DNA from: Eutreptiella sp. 'Long Island Sound 2002'
Lineage: Eukaryota; Euglenozoa; Euglenophyceae; Eutreptiales; Eutreptiaceae
Length of the DNA stretch: 64,000 nucleotides
NCBI GenBank assembly: GCA_964036045.1
Contig: OZ038382.1
Span: 147,138,961-147,202,960, forward strand
Reading direction: 5' to 3'
Both the position numbers and the translations under genes were made by a program. Below the pieces are notes generated by a model, which worked only from the letters and a program-made list of their open reading frames with translations, had not been told where the DNA came from and did no database searches. This document shows positions 1-9,244 of the stretch, piece after piece (within the stretch, counting starts at the first letter, position 1; every line of letters starts with the position of its first letter).

Positions 1-861
1 CACAACCCCAAGCCAGGTAGGGGGGAACCGGGACCGGACCGCCCCCCCCCCAGCACGCCAGACAGAGCAAGGGACCGGGGCAGGACACGCGGAGGGGCAC
101 GGACCACGTGGAAGGGCCCTACCAGCGCCCAGTGCCGGGACCGCGCGAGGTGCGCACGCCACACCACCCTGGGGGGGGGGGAGCGGACGCTGCGGGAGCG
201 CGACCGCACACACACGCAAAGGGCACGCGGGGACTACCAGAAGGGCAACCGGACCGAGCTCGCGGAACGCGCAGACCGCGTGGAATGGCGTACCAGCGAG
301 CGAGGGTAAGGGACACCCGGACGGGACGGCCCGCCACACGCAGCACGGAGAACGCGGGGCGGGAAGGGGGAAACGGGAGAGACACAACACCAGGTACCGG
401 CTCGAGCCCCCCGAACCAGCCGCGAGCGCCGCGCACACACGGACGGGGTACTGCACCCGCCAAGGCAGTAGTGGCACACTGCGCCACGCCCCAACCCCTA
501 GGCTAGGCAGCCTCCGCGCCAGCCCAAGGGGGTCCCACTGCCGAGAAGCCAGTAGCACGGGCCCGGCAGCGCCGGCGCCCCGTGCGACCACGCATTAGGG
601 GGGCGACGCAGCGGGTGAGCGCCCGCAGCTACGGCTGCGAATTGATGCACTGACCGGGGAGTGGCGAAATGGGGAAGCCGGGGAAGGACGGGGCTCCGAG
701 CCCTGTGAACCCGGGGGATTCCGCCACCAGGCAGAAGGTGCGTCTTGGAGGGCCCTCCACGAGGACCCGGTGGGGAGGATATCACCTGGCCCGACCAGGT
801 GGTCCCCCGGGGCCGAAAGGCGTCTAGTACCCGCAAAATCAAACCTTAAACCTCAAATCTC
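1..861 (+). mobile_element. LINE-1 family copy, 3' terminal part only
   Basis: This stretch is a near-duplicate of 27142-28010, the 3' end of the LINE described below: the same GC-rich blocks occur in the same order, with small indels and substitutions, and both end in short A-rich units of the CTCAAA type. The window opens inside the copy, so the upstream extent is unknown. No protein is encoded; open frames here are by-products of high GC. It ends next to a short coding remnant (862-898), so it appears to have inserted beside or into the AlkB-type frame. Confidence 0.8.
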
Positions 862-898
862 TCGCATGTCATCGAGGCGGCGTCTGCCTATGGCAGCG
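862..898 (+). pseudogene. Upstream scrap of the AlkB-type reading frame cut by Gypsy-A
   Basis: These 37 bases lie between the LINE tail and the Gypsy-A 5' LTR. Removing Gypsy-A with one copy of the 5-bp CAGCG duplication makes this scrap run on in frame, without a stop, into the open frame that starts at 12333. The joined frame is rich in ordinary residues (Ser, Ala, Glu, Ile, Trp). It therefore looks like the piece of coding sequence lying just 5' of the AlkB-like region. The gene's true start is not visible because the LINE copy lies upstream. This is inference from frame continuity and the target-site duplication. Confidence 0.5.
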
Positions 899-1715
899 AG
901 TAAGAAAAAGTGCTTTTCCATTGCTTTGGGACATACTCTAGTTGTATTAGAGATGCACTGAGCATCCATGCATTTTTATCTTAGTATTGGTCCAGCCAAA
1001 AGTGGTGAGAACACATTTTGACCTATGGAACCAAACACCCAATCAGGATATGGAGTGGACCCCTTAATCCCCTTTCAATCAGAAGTAAAACATCTTTTCC
1101 TGAGTTGACTGAGCACTGACATACCTAAGGTAGAGCCTATGAATTTATCTATGTTTTTCCATGAATACTTATCTGCCCTAGTGGTATGCACCATAGGGGG
1201 TTAGGCACCTCTTTTTGAGAGGTCCTGGGTTCAATTCCTGGTCAGCCTAACTAAGTAGGAAGATCCCAACTAAGTAGGAAGATCCCATGTGACATGGCAG
1301 TGACCTCATCGCCACATACCATGCCACCTCAGCACATATGGGACCCAAAACAAAGAGTGCACATCTCCTAAGATGGCACTATGGAGAGAGAGTGATCCTG
1401 AGGCAGTTTTCTAACTCTTTTCCCAAAACATTTCAGCTATCTCTGTGAATATGCATTCATTTGTATCCTGAGTTGCAGTTTCTGTGAATACCTAATCATC
1501 TTTCACTGTTTACACTGCAGCCCTTCATGCTTTGATCCTGAATTACCTTCTCCTTGCATACTATTGGCTCGGGCTATCCTGGATTGAGTTGGCTTTACTG
1601 TATTTCAACAAACAAAAGCTTTTCATCATCCAAAATCAGCAGCAGGACACCCTACAGCAACAACAAGCAGCAGGAGAAGCAAAAACACAGTGCTGAAAAC
1701 ACTATAAACTTTTCT
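899..1715 (+). repeat. Gypsy-A 5' LTR
   Basis: This is a direct repeat of 11516-12332, equal in length (817 bp) and identical by eye apart from the last base. The end begins AGTAAGAAAAAG; the related LTR at 14367-15139 has TGAGAAAAAG at the same place, so the usual TG may have become TA here. The LTR holds a tRNA-like Pol III promoter motif (1171-1250) and a 19-bp unit present twice in tandem around 1249-1286; the related minus-strand LTR has that unit only once. Confidence 0.92.
1171..1250 (+). promoter_or_regulatory. tRNA-like segment with A and B boxes inside the LTR
   Basis: An A-box-like TGCCCTAGTGG (1174-1184, 10 of 11 positions of TRGYNNARNNG) is followed 43 bases later by a B box GGTTCAATTCC (1228-1238). 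Between them ACCTC-TTTTTGA-GAGGT forms an anticodon-like arm with a TTT triplet in the loop, and CTGGG-TTCAATT-CCTGG forms a T arm. The D-arm region is not canonical and no acceptor stem closes well, so this is not a working tRNA gene. The arms are kept in the diverged copy at 14788-14873. It may be a captured tRNA-derived SINE head. Confidence 0.6.
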
Positions 1716-1732
1716 GGTAGCAAGAGGCAGCC
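1715..1732 (+). promoter_or_regulatory. Gypsy-A primer-binding site, initiator-Met type
   Basis: TGGTAGCAAGAGGCAGCC begins at the LTR end. TGGTAGCAGAGG is the complement of the 3' end of many eukaryotic initiator Met tRNAs; here there is one extra A. It would prime minus-strand cDNA synthesis. Gypsy-B (43005-43016) and the LTR ending at 46353 carry the same type of site. Confidence 0.7.
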
Positions 1733-1813
1733 TGTCTCTGTGCACCGGCAGCGACCCCGCGCCGTACAACCAGTGCTCCGAGCAGGCAAACAAAAGCAGA
1801 AGGGTGGATTAAG

Positions 1814-4315
1814 ATGGATCCAGGAAGAGTGGACGCCGAGGTGAACACAGCGCCAGCGCCAGAGACACCGGCAAGGCCGGCGCCTGACGCTGTACCTTCG
1901 GTGGAGCCCTTACATGGGCCAATGGATACGGCGGAGGACTCCTTGGATGGCCTCCAGACGGCCTTTGGGGCCCTGTCGGTGAAGGAAATGGTCTCTCAGC
2001 CTCAGCCTGTGAAGAGGAAGAGAGGAAACGAGAGCGAGAAGGATGCTGGAGAAGGAGCAGACGAAGGAGAGGAGCAAGGGCAAGACCCGACGGATGTCCC
2101 TACCTTCGAAGGCGCACCAAGCGCTTCTGGCCTCCAAGCATCACCCTCTCCCATAACCACCACACACCCAGCCGCCGCTACATCCACTTCCACAACCAAC
2201 CAGCCTATGGCAGAGGGCACAGGCTTTACTGGCATGCCTCACTACCCCGCCTATGGCATGGGCCCACCTACCACTGCGCTCCTTGAGGCAACTACTGCCA
2301 GTGAGCCGGTGGCTTCCAGCTCTGCGCCGCGTTGGTATGCGGCTGACCATCCCCATCCACTCCACGCCACTGGAACCTACATGGAAGTTCCTGGGTATGC
2401 TCCTGGGTGTGCACCTGGGTATGCGCCCCTGAGTGGGTTGAGGAGAGGACCAGAGTCTCTGGGAGGCAGGAGTAGAGGATCGGGAAGATCCTCCAACAGG
2501 TCCCTGACGCGGTCGGAGATCAACGAGGTGCTCCAAGGAGCCACTTCGAAAATTGTGAGCGACCTCACGCAAGAGATCAGGGAGAAACTGCAGCCCCTGA
2601 TGATCCCGTCCCACGCGTCACCTACGACAGTGGGGATGTCACCCCACCGAGTACAGGCTAACCACCTGGCGGCAGGGTTGACGAATACCCTGGGGAGCCT
2701 GAGGAGCCGACCGATGCCGACTCCTGCAGCAGTACCAAGAAGCCCATTCGTCCCGAGGACAGCCCAGCCGCCCTACAGTCACGTGACGAACTCGACGAGG
2801 GCCGAGCTGGACCAGCTGGGGCTGACAGCCCTAAGGGCTATGGTGGACGTGGAGCCTTATGGCTCCAGTGATCTAGGCGGAGACCCCTCCGATGATGGGC
2901 CGCCTTCGATGACTTCTTCTTCGCCATCGGATGACGAAGACCCTGAGGACCCCGAGGACTCCAAGGGTAAGAAGAAGAAGAAGAAGAAGAAGAAGACCCG
3001 ACGCCCTGAAGGACGCCGAGCTCAGGAGGCGAAGGCTATTGCCACCTCCAAGATAGTGGTGAACCTGCCTGAATTCACAGGCAAGGACCTCAGCGAGTTC
3101 GCTGAGAACTTTGGCCGGTTCCTACGACTGACCGGCCAAACCCACGCGAGTGGGCGAGTGAAGTGCGACCTGCTCCTGCAGTGCTGCAAGACGAAGTACC
3201 TGGAGAAGCAGGTCAGGCAGATCGTCACCAACTCCGCCACCTTTGCCGACGTGTTGGTTGCCCTGGAGAGGCAGTACCCAACCTACGAGACCGACCTCTC
3301 CATCAGGGCCGAGATCCAGTACCTGCCCGTCCTGCCCAACAACCCCAAACCCGGCAGGGTCTCCGAGCTGTTGGCGGACCTGGACCACTGGGCTGGACGA
3401 CTGACGCCCGGTTCCTACAGCAGCGACGACCTGCTGTTTTGTTTGTGCTCCAAGCTCCCCCGTGAGCTATGGGACGAGTGCCGTCTGACGGCTGAGCGCA
3501 AGGCTAGATCCCTCCGCTACGAGGATCTATGCGTGCTGCTCCTGGAGATGGCGCTGGAGAAGGAGAGCGACCAACACCTGAACCACTACCGTCCTGGTGG
3601 TGGAGGTTCTGGAGGCAAAGGGTACCAAGGGTCCCGACCTGGGCAGGGGACCACCCCCAAACACGCCCACGCCCGCCTAATGGAGAACGTGAAGGAGCTA
3701 TTCTGGTGTGATGCCAGAGATGAACAGGGCCACCTGCAGCATGCCTCCGACTGCGAGCAGCGAGACTGCTTTGTTGTCCAGGGGAAGCAGCAGGAAAAGA
3801 TCACCGGCGCCAAGGTGAAGATGCCGGATCATTACCGCTGCACCATCACGTGTGCATTCTGCGGTAAGCGGAAGCACTATGAGGACGAGTGCTACCATAA
3901 GCAACGCCTATCGGCGAAGCTTAAGGGGGAAGATCCTGGCAAAAGCTCAGGCAAAGGTGGAGGCAAGGCCAAAGGCAACGACTCCGGCAAGGGCAAGTCG
4001 AAAGGACGTGGTCAAGGTGGTCAAGACAAGGGTCAAGGCGGACGAGGAGGAGGCGCTAATCGCCAGAACGACAACAAGAACAAGGACAAGAACGGAGGTA
4101 ACCCCAACCCTAATCCAGGGGGGAACTCCGAGCCCTCTGGAGGGCAGTCTGGACCTACCACACGCTCACAGACGCAGGCCCAGCAAGAACAAGGAGCCAA
4201 GCGTGAGCATGAAGGTGGTGACGACGGCAACGCCAAGAAGAGAAGCCGTTTCATGAGGATGGCCCGCAAATTGCGGAACAAGGGGTTCGAGGTGACCTGT
4301 CCCGCGGAGTTCTGA
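1814..4315 (+). CDS. gag: Gypsy-A Gag polyprotein
   Basis: An 833-residue Gag. Residues ~1-390 are low-complexity, rich in Pro, Ser, Ala and Glu; a Lys run encoded by AAG repeats (2968-2996) follows. The capsid-like core runs about 411-600 and is alpha-helical in character. A classical zinc knuckle CX2CX4HX4C (CAFCGKRKHYEDEC) lies at about 680-693, followed by a Gly/Lys-rich basic tail suited to binding RNA. The start is the ATG at 1814, about 80 bases after the primer-binding site. The product should assemble cytoplasmic virus-like particles that package element RNA. The frame ends in TGA (4313-4315), with pol open in the same frame directly after, so Gag-Pol is probably made by readthrough. 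It is long for a gypsy Gag, mainly because of the N-terminal extension. Confidence 0.88.
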   Translation: MDPGRVDAEVNTAPAPETPARPAPDAVPSVEPLHGPMDTAEDSLDGLQTAFGALSVKEMVSQPQPVKRKRGNESEKDAGEGADEGEEQGQDPTDVPTFEGAPSASGLQASPSPITTTHPAAATSTSTTNQPMAEGTGFTGMPHYPAYGMGPPTTALLEATTASEPVASSSAPRWYAADHPHPLHATGTYMEVPGYAPGCAPGYAPLSGLRRGPESLGGRSRGSGRSSNRSLTRSEINEVLQGATSKIVSDLTQEIREKLQPLMIPSHASPTTVGMSPHRVQANHLAAGLTNTLGSLRSRPMPTPAAVPRSPFVPRTAQPPYSHVTNSTRAELDQLGLTALRAMVDVEPYGSSDLGGDPSDDGPPSMTSSSPSDDEDPEDPEDSKGKKKKKKKKKTRRPEGRRAQEAKAIATSKIVVNLPEFTGKDLSEFAENFGRFLRLTGQTHASGRVKCDLLLQCCKTKYLEKQVRQIVTNSATFADVLVALERQYPTYETDLSIRAEIQYLPVLPNNPKPGRVSELLADLDHWAGRLTPGSYSSDDLLFCLCSKLPRELWDECRLTAERKARSLRYEDLCVLLLEMALEKESDQHLNHYRPGGGGSGGKGYQGSRPGQGTTPKHAHARLMENVKELFWCDARDEQGHLQHASDCEQRDCFVVQGKQQEKITGAKVKMPDHYRCTITCAFCGKRKHYEDECYHKQRLSAKLKGEDPGKSSGKGGGKAKGNDSGKGKSKGRGQGGQDKGQGGRGGGANRQNDNKNKDKNGGNPNPNPGGNSEPSGGQSGPTTRSQTQAQQEQGAKREHEGGDDGNAKKRSRFMRMARKLRNKGFEVTCPAEF

Positions 4316-4356
4316 CGGGGACGCTCTGGTGGCACCCAAGACCTGGTGTTTTGGGT
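4313..4356 (+). promoter_or_regulatory. Probable UGA readthrough signal between gag and pol
   Basis: The gag stop TGA (4313-4315) is followed at once by CGG. Pol stays open in the same frame. A hairpin can form from ACCCAAG (4334-4340) and TTTGGGT (4350-4356) with a 9-base loop, 18 bases after the stop. UGA-CGG plus a 3' structure is a known leaky context in several plant RNA viruses, and stop readthrough links gag and pol in gammaretroviruses. That this stop is programmed is inferred from frame, context and the otherwise intact ORFs. Confidence 0.55.
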
Positions 4357-7300
4357 ACGTATCCGACTAGGGGGACGTGAATACCTGGGGGTACTGGATA
4401 CTGGAGCCACAATATCGATAGTGGCCAAGAAAATTTTACCTTGTGGGAGCCTGAAGAACACCATGACCACCGCCGCTATACGGATGGGGGATGGACATGT
4501 GGTGCACAGCTGCGGGGACTGCGAAGTGGAGGTACCTATGGGCTCCAAGACTATCGCCCATCGGTTCTATGTGATGGACACTGATGCCTTCGACTTTGTA
4601 CTGGGTACTGACTTCTTCGTGCAGCACTCCCAGATACAATCCCTGACGCTGCAAGCGCCCTACCTCCTGTACGTGGACCACGGCAGTGGCAGAGAGTCTG
4701 TGCCACTGGAGCAGTCGGAACATACCTCGAGTTACCTGAGACTATCGAAGGAGGAGCCCTCGAACATGATGGCGGCCTCCAAAACTGAGGACTATCAACT
4801 ATTGGGGGAAGTCCTAGACCAAGGTCTGAAGGAGTTGGGTTACTCTCGAGAAGACCTAAGTGTGGAACTGTTCGCCAGCGACAAGCAGCATGTACTGGAC
4901 CTATACTGCAGCAAGGGGAAGAACTGCAGCTACAAATTTTACTGGCCCTCCTTCGGGATGGCCTACGGGAACCCCAGATTCAGTGAACTGGGGAAGGTGC
5001 TGACCAAGGTGGCCTTGGAACGTTCCCGTATGGTCCTGTGTTCCCCCGATTGGGGAGCCCATGGGGGCAACGAGTACTGGCGAACCCTCCTTGACAAGCT
5101 GACTATCAGCTCTGTGCGGTTACCTGATGAGGCCATCTACGTGCCTCTGGGACGCAAGACGCCCATTGGGAAGCCCGGATGGGGGAGTATGCTCAGCGTG
5201 GTGGACGGAAGTCTTACCACCATCCCCTGGGAAGACCTGGACCCTACTCTGGTCCAGGCTATACAACGAGAAAGCGATGGACTCGCCTTGGGTGACTTGA
5301 AGGATCGCCTACGACCTCAAGATGCTGTTGAAACTACACCCGGAGGAGATGAGTACGTCGTGACTGACACCAACGCCCCCAACTCTCCCTGTCATGTACC
5401 TGTCCCTGATGGAGTCTCTGAGTGTGGACTATCTGAGCTACCTAGCTCTATCCACTCAGACGACGAAACTGAGCACGACGCCTTCTTCGTGCAGACTGCG
5501 GTGGAAGAAGTGGAGAACGCCGAGTACGTCGCCCCACTAAAACCCCTACTCTCCATGAGGGTGGAAGACCCCGTGGATGAAGAGCTGGACCCTCGATCCA
5601 GGCTCAGGGAGTATGTGGATTCCAAGAGGAAGTTGGTGGCGAAAAAGCTATGCTACGCGAAACCTACCCGCAGCTCATGGCCACTGAAGCAAGGACGGAT
5701 GGGAGACCTATCCCAACTGAAGGAGGACCTCGAACAGAAGATCACCACCTGGCAAAGGGAGGTAGATCTCAAGCTCATGAAGAGCGTATGGGGTGCCCAT
5801 GTGAGGACCCCAGAGGAGGACGACCTCTCGGAGGAATGTGTATGTGAACCCCCTAAAGCGTGCCTATGTTGCCATCGTCCACCGGAGATGGTTGAGCAAG
5901 ACCTTCTGTATGCCTACCAAGGGCTGAAGGATGCTACCGCGGGCGAAGAGTCGGTGGAGGACCACCTCCCGACGTCTATTCAAGGGGCAAGCAACTTACA
6001 CTCCGACGAGGACATGGAGGACAAGATCAAGGTACTGGACCCGCGGGTACAAAAGCTGATAAGGACCTATCTGGGGGTGTTCGGAGAACTACCCCCTCCA
6101 GCCTCATGCGACAAGCTGGTACAGATGGACCTCAAGCTGAAACCCGAGTTCGTGGGTCACAAGATCCGGAGGAGACCCTATCCAGCTCCTAAAGAGCAGG
6201 CCGACGAGATTGAGCGACAGATACAAGAATGTATCGACGCTGGCCTAGTCCTGGAGTACAAGGATGGGGACTACCCCCTACACTGCAGCCCCTGTTTCCT
6301 GGTGGCTAAACCTGGGTCTACAGCCAAACGGCTGGTAGTGGACTATGGAGAGCTGAACAAGAAGACGCTGAACCACTCAGGGTCCATTCCCAATATGGAG
6401 TCTACCCTGGAGAAGATAGCCTCCTGTCGCTACAAGACCAAGATGGACAAGCGAAGTGGATTCTGGCAAGTGGACCTGACGCCCAACGCGCAGGAACTAC
6501 TGGCCTTCATCACCCCTCAGGGGAGGGTATTCAAGTGGAAGGTCATGCCATTCGGCGTGGCTAACGCCCCCGCTCTGTTCCAAGAGCTGATGAACAAGAT
6601 CTTGTCCATCCTACGAAGGAGACCTAAGGTGCAGGAGCTCATATCCCGTGGGGCCCAGATGGAGGCTCACATCGACGATGTATGCCTCGGGACCAATACC
6701 CAGGAGGATCACCTAATCCTCTTGGGTGAGTTCTTTGCGGTCTGCCAGGAGAACCACACACGACTCAAGCTGGAGAAGTGTGAGTTCATGCAGGAGACCA
6801 TGCAGTACCTGGGGTTTGACGTTGGCTATGGGTGGTGGACCCCAGCGGCCTCTAAGGCCAAACCCCTGATGGATGCCAAGGTACGACACGAAGACCCCAA
6901 GAAAGGACTTCATGATGTACGCAGTTTCATTGGGGCGTGCAACTTCTATCGCCGCCACATCAAAAACTTCACCTACACCAGCGCGGTACTGACTGACTTG
7001 ATCAAGAAGAGTACTACTTGGCGCTGGGGCCCACAAGAGCAACAAGCGTTTGACGAGCTCAAAGACAAGGTAGCCAACGCTAAGTGCTTGGGCGTGCCTA
7101 GGGCACAAGGGGAGATTATCCTGGTGACCGACGCCAGCAATGTGGGCGGTGGTGGAACGTTGTTCCAATGGCAAGCACTAGAGAAGGAGGAGTTCGACTC
7201 GGCCATTTCCCAATGGGGGACGGAAGGTCTCAACCGAGATGGAACCCTCAAGCACAGCTACCCTGACGACAAGTGGGTCCTAGTACCTCTGGGCCACTGG

Positions 7301-9244
7301 AACTGGAAGTGGAACCAGGCCAGAGGGAACTATTCCACCTATGAGCAGGAACTGCTCGCGGGTATGCTGGTGCTATCCTCACAAGCACGACTGTTGGGGA
7401 GTAACCCTGTGGTCTGGCTATGCGACCAAGAACCGGTCCGCAGTTTCCAGAAGGGCCCCCCACCTGAGAAGGCCAAGCTACGTCGCTGGTGGACCTACCT
7501 CAGTCAACTACGGCTGACGGTACACCATATCCAGGGAGTGAAGAACGAGTGTGCCGACTACATCAGCCGCAACAACTTCGACGCCCTGATTGGTGCCCGG
7601 TCTGAAGCGCTGGCTAAGGAAGCGTTCAGCCGTATGGACGTACACCTGGACCTGAACATGACCATGATACGCCCCCTGGATGGACTCCAACAATCGGAGT
7701 ACCTACAGGAGTTTGGGGATATCTACCGGCGCCTGGAGAAACGCCTTGAACCCCTCCTGGTCAACCAAGACCAGTGGAAGCGGGACAAGAGCTACCTCTG
7801 GCACGAGGACCGCATCGTGGTGCCTAGTGACCGAGTCCCAGCGCTGCTGAAGTGGACCCATGAGTCCAGTGGTCATGTGGGTGCTGACCGTACCCTGAGG
7901 CTGTTCAAGCAGTGGTTCCACACTACGTGGACTGACGACCAGCTGCGGAAGACGCTCCTGCCTATCGTGGACAAGTGCCCGTGCAGGTCCTGTAAACCAG
8001 GTGATATCAGGGACAGAGGTCTCTACTCGACCCTGCCCATCCCTCACTGTGCTAACAGTGTTCTATACGTGGACTACACGGAGATGCCGAAGTTCGGGGG
8101 CTATGACTTCGCCCTCGTGGTAACCTGTGGGTTGACCAGGTTTACCAGGGTGTTCCCATGTACCAAGCACATTACCGGAGAGGAGACTATCAAGATACTC
8201 CTGGAGGAGTGGTTTTGTGTCTATGGGGCGCCCAAGGAGATCAACTCCGATGAGGACGTACGAGTACGCTCAGATACTGGCTGGTACAAGAGGGTCCTGA
8301 GGTCCCTCAATGTCCAGGTATCTACGGGGATTCCCTACTCTCACACGAGCAACCCCCTATGTGAGCGACAGATTCGTGTCCTGAAGGAGAACGTCAGGAT
8401 ATGGTGCAAAACTGAACGCACCAGAGACTGGGTGAGACTACTCCCCGTCATATCCTTGATGATGAACTCCCAAGAGAGTTCAGCTACTGGCTACTCGCCA
8501 CATGAGCTATTCATGGGGCGCCCGGCATGGTTCCTACATGCCCCCTATCCAGAGGACACCCATTCTTCTGTGGGTGAATGGGTCCAAGAGCAACAAGCGA
8601 AGGTGGACAAGGCCAAGGCTATGCTCCAGAGAGTGAGGGAGCGTCAGTGGAACAAGAAGAACAAGCACCGTGTACCGGCCACCTACCAAGAAGGGGACTG
8701 GGTGCTGGTGCACCACAGTCGACTACCCGCCTGGCCACGCTCTACCAGCGATGACACATACTTCGGGCCGTACAAGATCCTATCTGTGGATGGACACCGT
8801 ATCACCGTGCGGTGTTCTCCCCGTCTAGGGGGGACCCTGGTGTGCGCCGCTCAACACCTGAAGCGCTACCATGATCCTGAAGACCTCTGTGGGGAGGAGT
8901 GGGAGCTGAACGACGAGGAAATCGCCGCTCTGGACCTACAAGGGGCTGCCAGCCCTATGGAAGTTGAAGGTGAACTCCCCGACATGAACGCCGAGGAGAT
9001 GGCTAAGGAGGGCTTCTACCTGGTGAAGTCTGTCCTACGCCACCGCTATCGCCAGGGTTGGCGCTTCCTCACCCTCTGGGAAGGGTTTGGAGTCGAAGAG
9101 GCCACCTGGGAGCCCTTCTCTGCATTTGTTCTACCTGAGGGACGCCTAAACTCAGTTCTGGTTGACTACTTGTCCCAGAACAACCTTGGTGAGTTGTTGA
9201 GGCTCGCTGAGATGCTTGCCTCCAAGAATAAAGCTAGGGACTGA
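4346..9244 (+). CDS. pol: Gypsy-A Pol polyprotein (PR, Dam-like, RT, RNase H, IN, chromodomain)
   Basis: The frame is open from 4316; 4346 is only the first GTG. Numbered from 4346 the product has 1632 residues. Aspartic protease: DTGA at ~18-21. A Dam-methylase-like segment at ~173-287 starts VELFAS and contains GNPRF. Reverse transcriptase ~590-850: motif C is HIDD (Asp ~777-778), where most relatives have YIDD or YVDD. RNase H starts at LVTDAS (Asp ~929). Integrase has an HHCC zinc domain (H..GH and CPCRSC) and a catalytic triad near Asp1243, Asp1302 and Glu1340. A chromodomain-like end (~1556-1615, with WEGF and ATWEPF) should guide insertion to marked chromatin. No stop or frameshift is seen. 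It copies element RNA into DNA in particles and integrates it in the nucleus. Confidence 0.93.
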   Translation: MFWVRIRLGGREYLGVLDTGATISIVAKKILPCGSLKNTMTTAAIRMGDGHVVHSCGDCEVEVPMGSKTIAHRFYVMDTDAFDFVLGTDFFVQHSQIQSLTLQAPYLLYVDHGSGRESVPLEQSEHTSSYLRLSKEEPSNMMAASKTEDYQLLGEVLDQGLKELGYSREDLSVELFASDKQHVLDLYCSKGKNCSYKFYWPSFGMAYGNPRFSELGKVLTKVALERSRMVLCSPDWGAHGGNEYWRTLLDKLTISSVRLPDEAIYVPLGRKTPIGKPGWGSMLSVVDGSLTTIPWEDLDPTLVQAIQRESDGLALGDLKDRLRPQDAVETTPGGDEYVVTDTNAPNSPCHVPVPDGVSECGLSELPSSIHSDDETEHDAFFVQTAVEEVENAEYVAPLKPLLSMRVEDPVDEELDPRSRLREYVDSKRKLVAKKLCYAKPTRSSWPLKQGRMGDLSQLKEDLEQKITTWQREVDLKLMKSVWGAHVRTPEEDDLSEECVCEPPKACLCCHRPPEMVEQDLLYAYQGLKDATAGEESVEDHLPTSIQGASNLHSDEDMEDKIKVLDPRVQKLIRTYLGVFGELPPPASCDKLVQMDLKLKPEFVGHKIRRRPYPAPKEQADEIERQIQECIDAGLVLEYKDGDYPLHCSPCFLVAKPGSTAKRLVVDYGELNKKTLNHSGSIPNMESTLEKIASCRYKTKMDKRSGFWQVDLTPNAQELLAFITPQGRVFKWKVMPFGVANAPALFQELMNKILSILRRRPKVQELISRGAQMEAHIDDVCLGTNTQEDHLILLGEFFAVCQENHTRLKLEKCEFMQETMQYLGFDVGYGWWTPAASKAKPLMDAKVRHEDPKKGLHDVRSFIGACNFYRRHIKNFTYTSAVLTDLIKKSTTWRWGPQEQQAFDELKDKVANAKCLGVPRAQGEIILVTDASNVGGGGTLFQWQALEKEEFDSAISQWGTEGLNRDGTLKHSYPDDKWVLVPLGHWNWKWNQARGNYSTYEQELLAGMLVLSSQARLLGSNPVVWLCDQEPVRSFQKGPPPEKAKLRRWWTYLSQLRLTVHHIQGVKNECADYISRNNFDALIGARSEALAKEAFSRMDVHLDLNMTMIRPLDGLQQSEYLQEFGDIYRRLEKRLEPLLVNQDQWKRDKSYLWHEDRIVVPSDRVPALLKWTHESSGHVGADRTLRLFKQWFHTTWTDDQLRKTLLPIVDKCPCRSCKPGDIRDRGLYSTLPIPHCANSVLYVDYTEMPKFGGYDFALVVTCGLTRFTRVFPCTKHITGEETIKILLEEWFCVYGAPKEINSDEDVRVRSDTGWYKRVLRSLNVQVSTGIPYSHTSNPLCERQIRVLKENVRIWCKTERTRDWVRLLPVISLMMNSQESSATGYSPHELFMGRPAWFLHAPYPEDTHSSVGEWVQEQQAKVDKAKAMLQRVRERQWNKKNKHRVPATYQEGDWVLVHHSRLPAWPRSTSDDTYFGPYKILSVDGHRITVRCSPRLGGTLVCAAQHLKRYHDPEDLCGEEWELNDEEIAALDLQGAASPMEVEGELPDMNAEEMAKEGFYLVKSVLRHRYRQGWRFLTLWEGFGVEEATWEPFSAFVLPEGRLNSVLVDYLSQNNLGELLRLAEMLASKNKARD

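Noticed and set aside
1171-1250. Genuine tRNA-Lys(TTT) gene
   Set aside because: The D arm is abnormal, there is an extra stretch before the anticodon-like arm, and no full acceptor stem. It is called tRNA-like only.
1554-1844. Small protein at the end of the Gypsy-A LTR, repeated at 12171
   Set aside because: The frame is the same in both LTR copies only because the LTRs are identical; it continues into unrelated sequence in each and has no domain.
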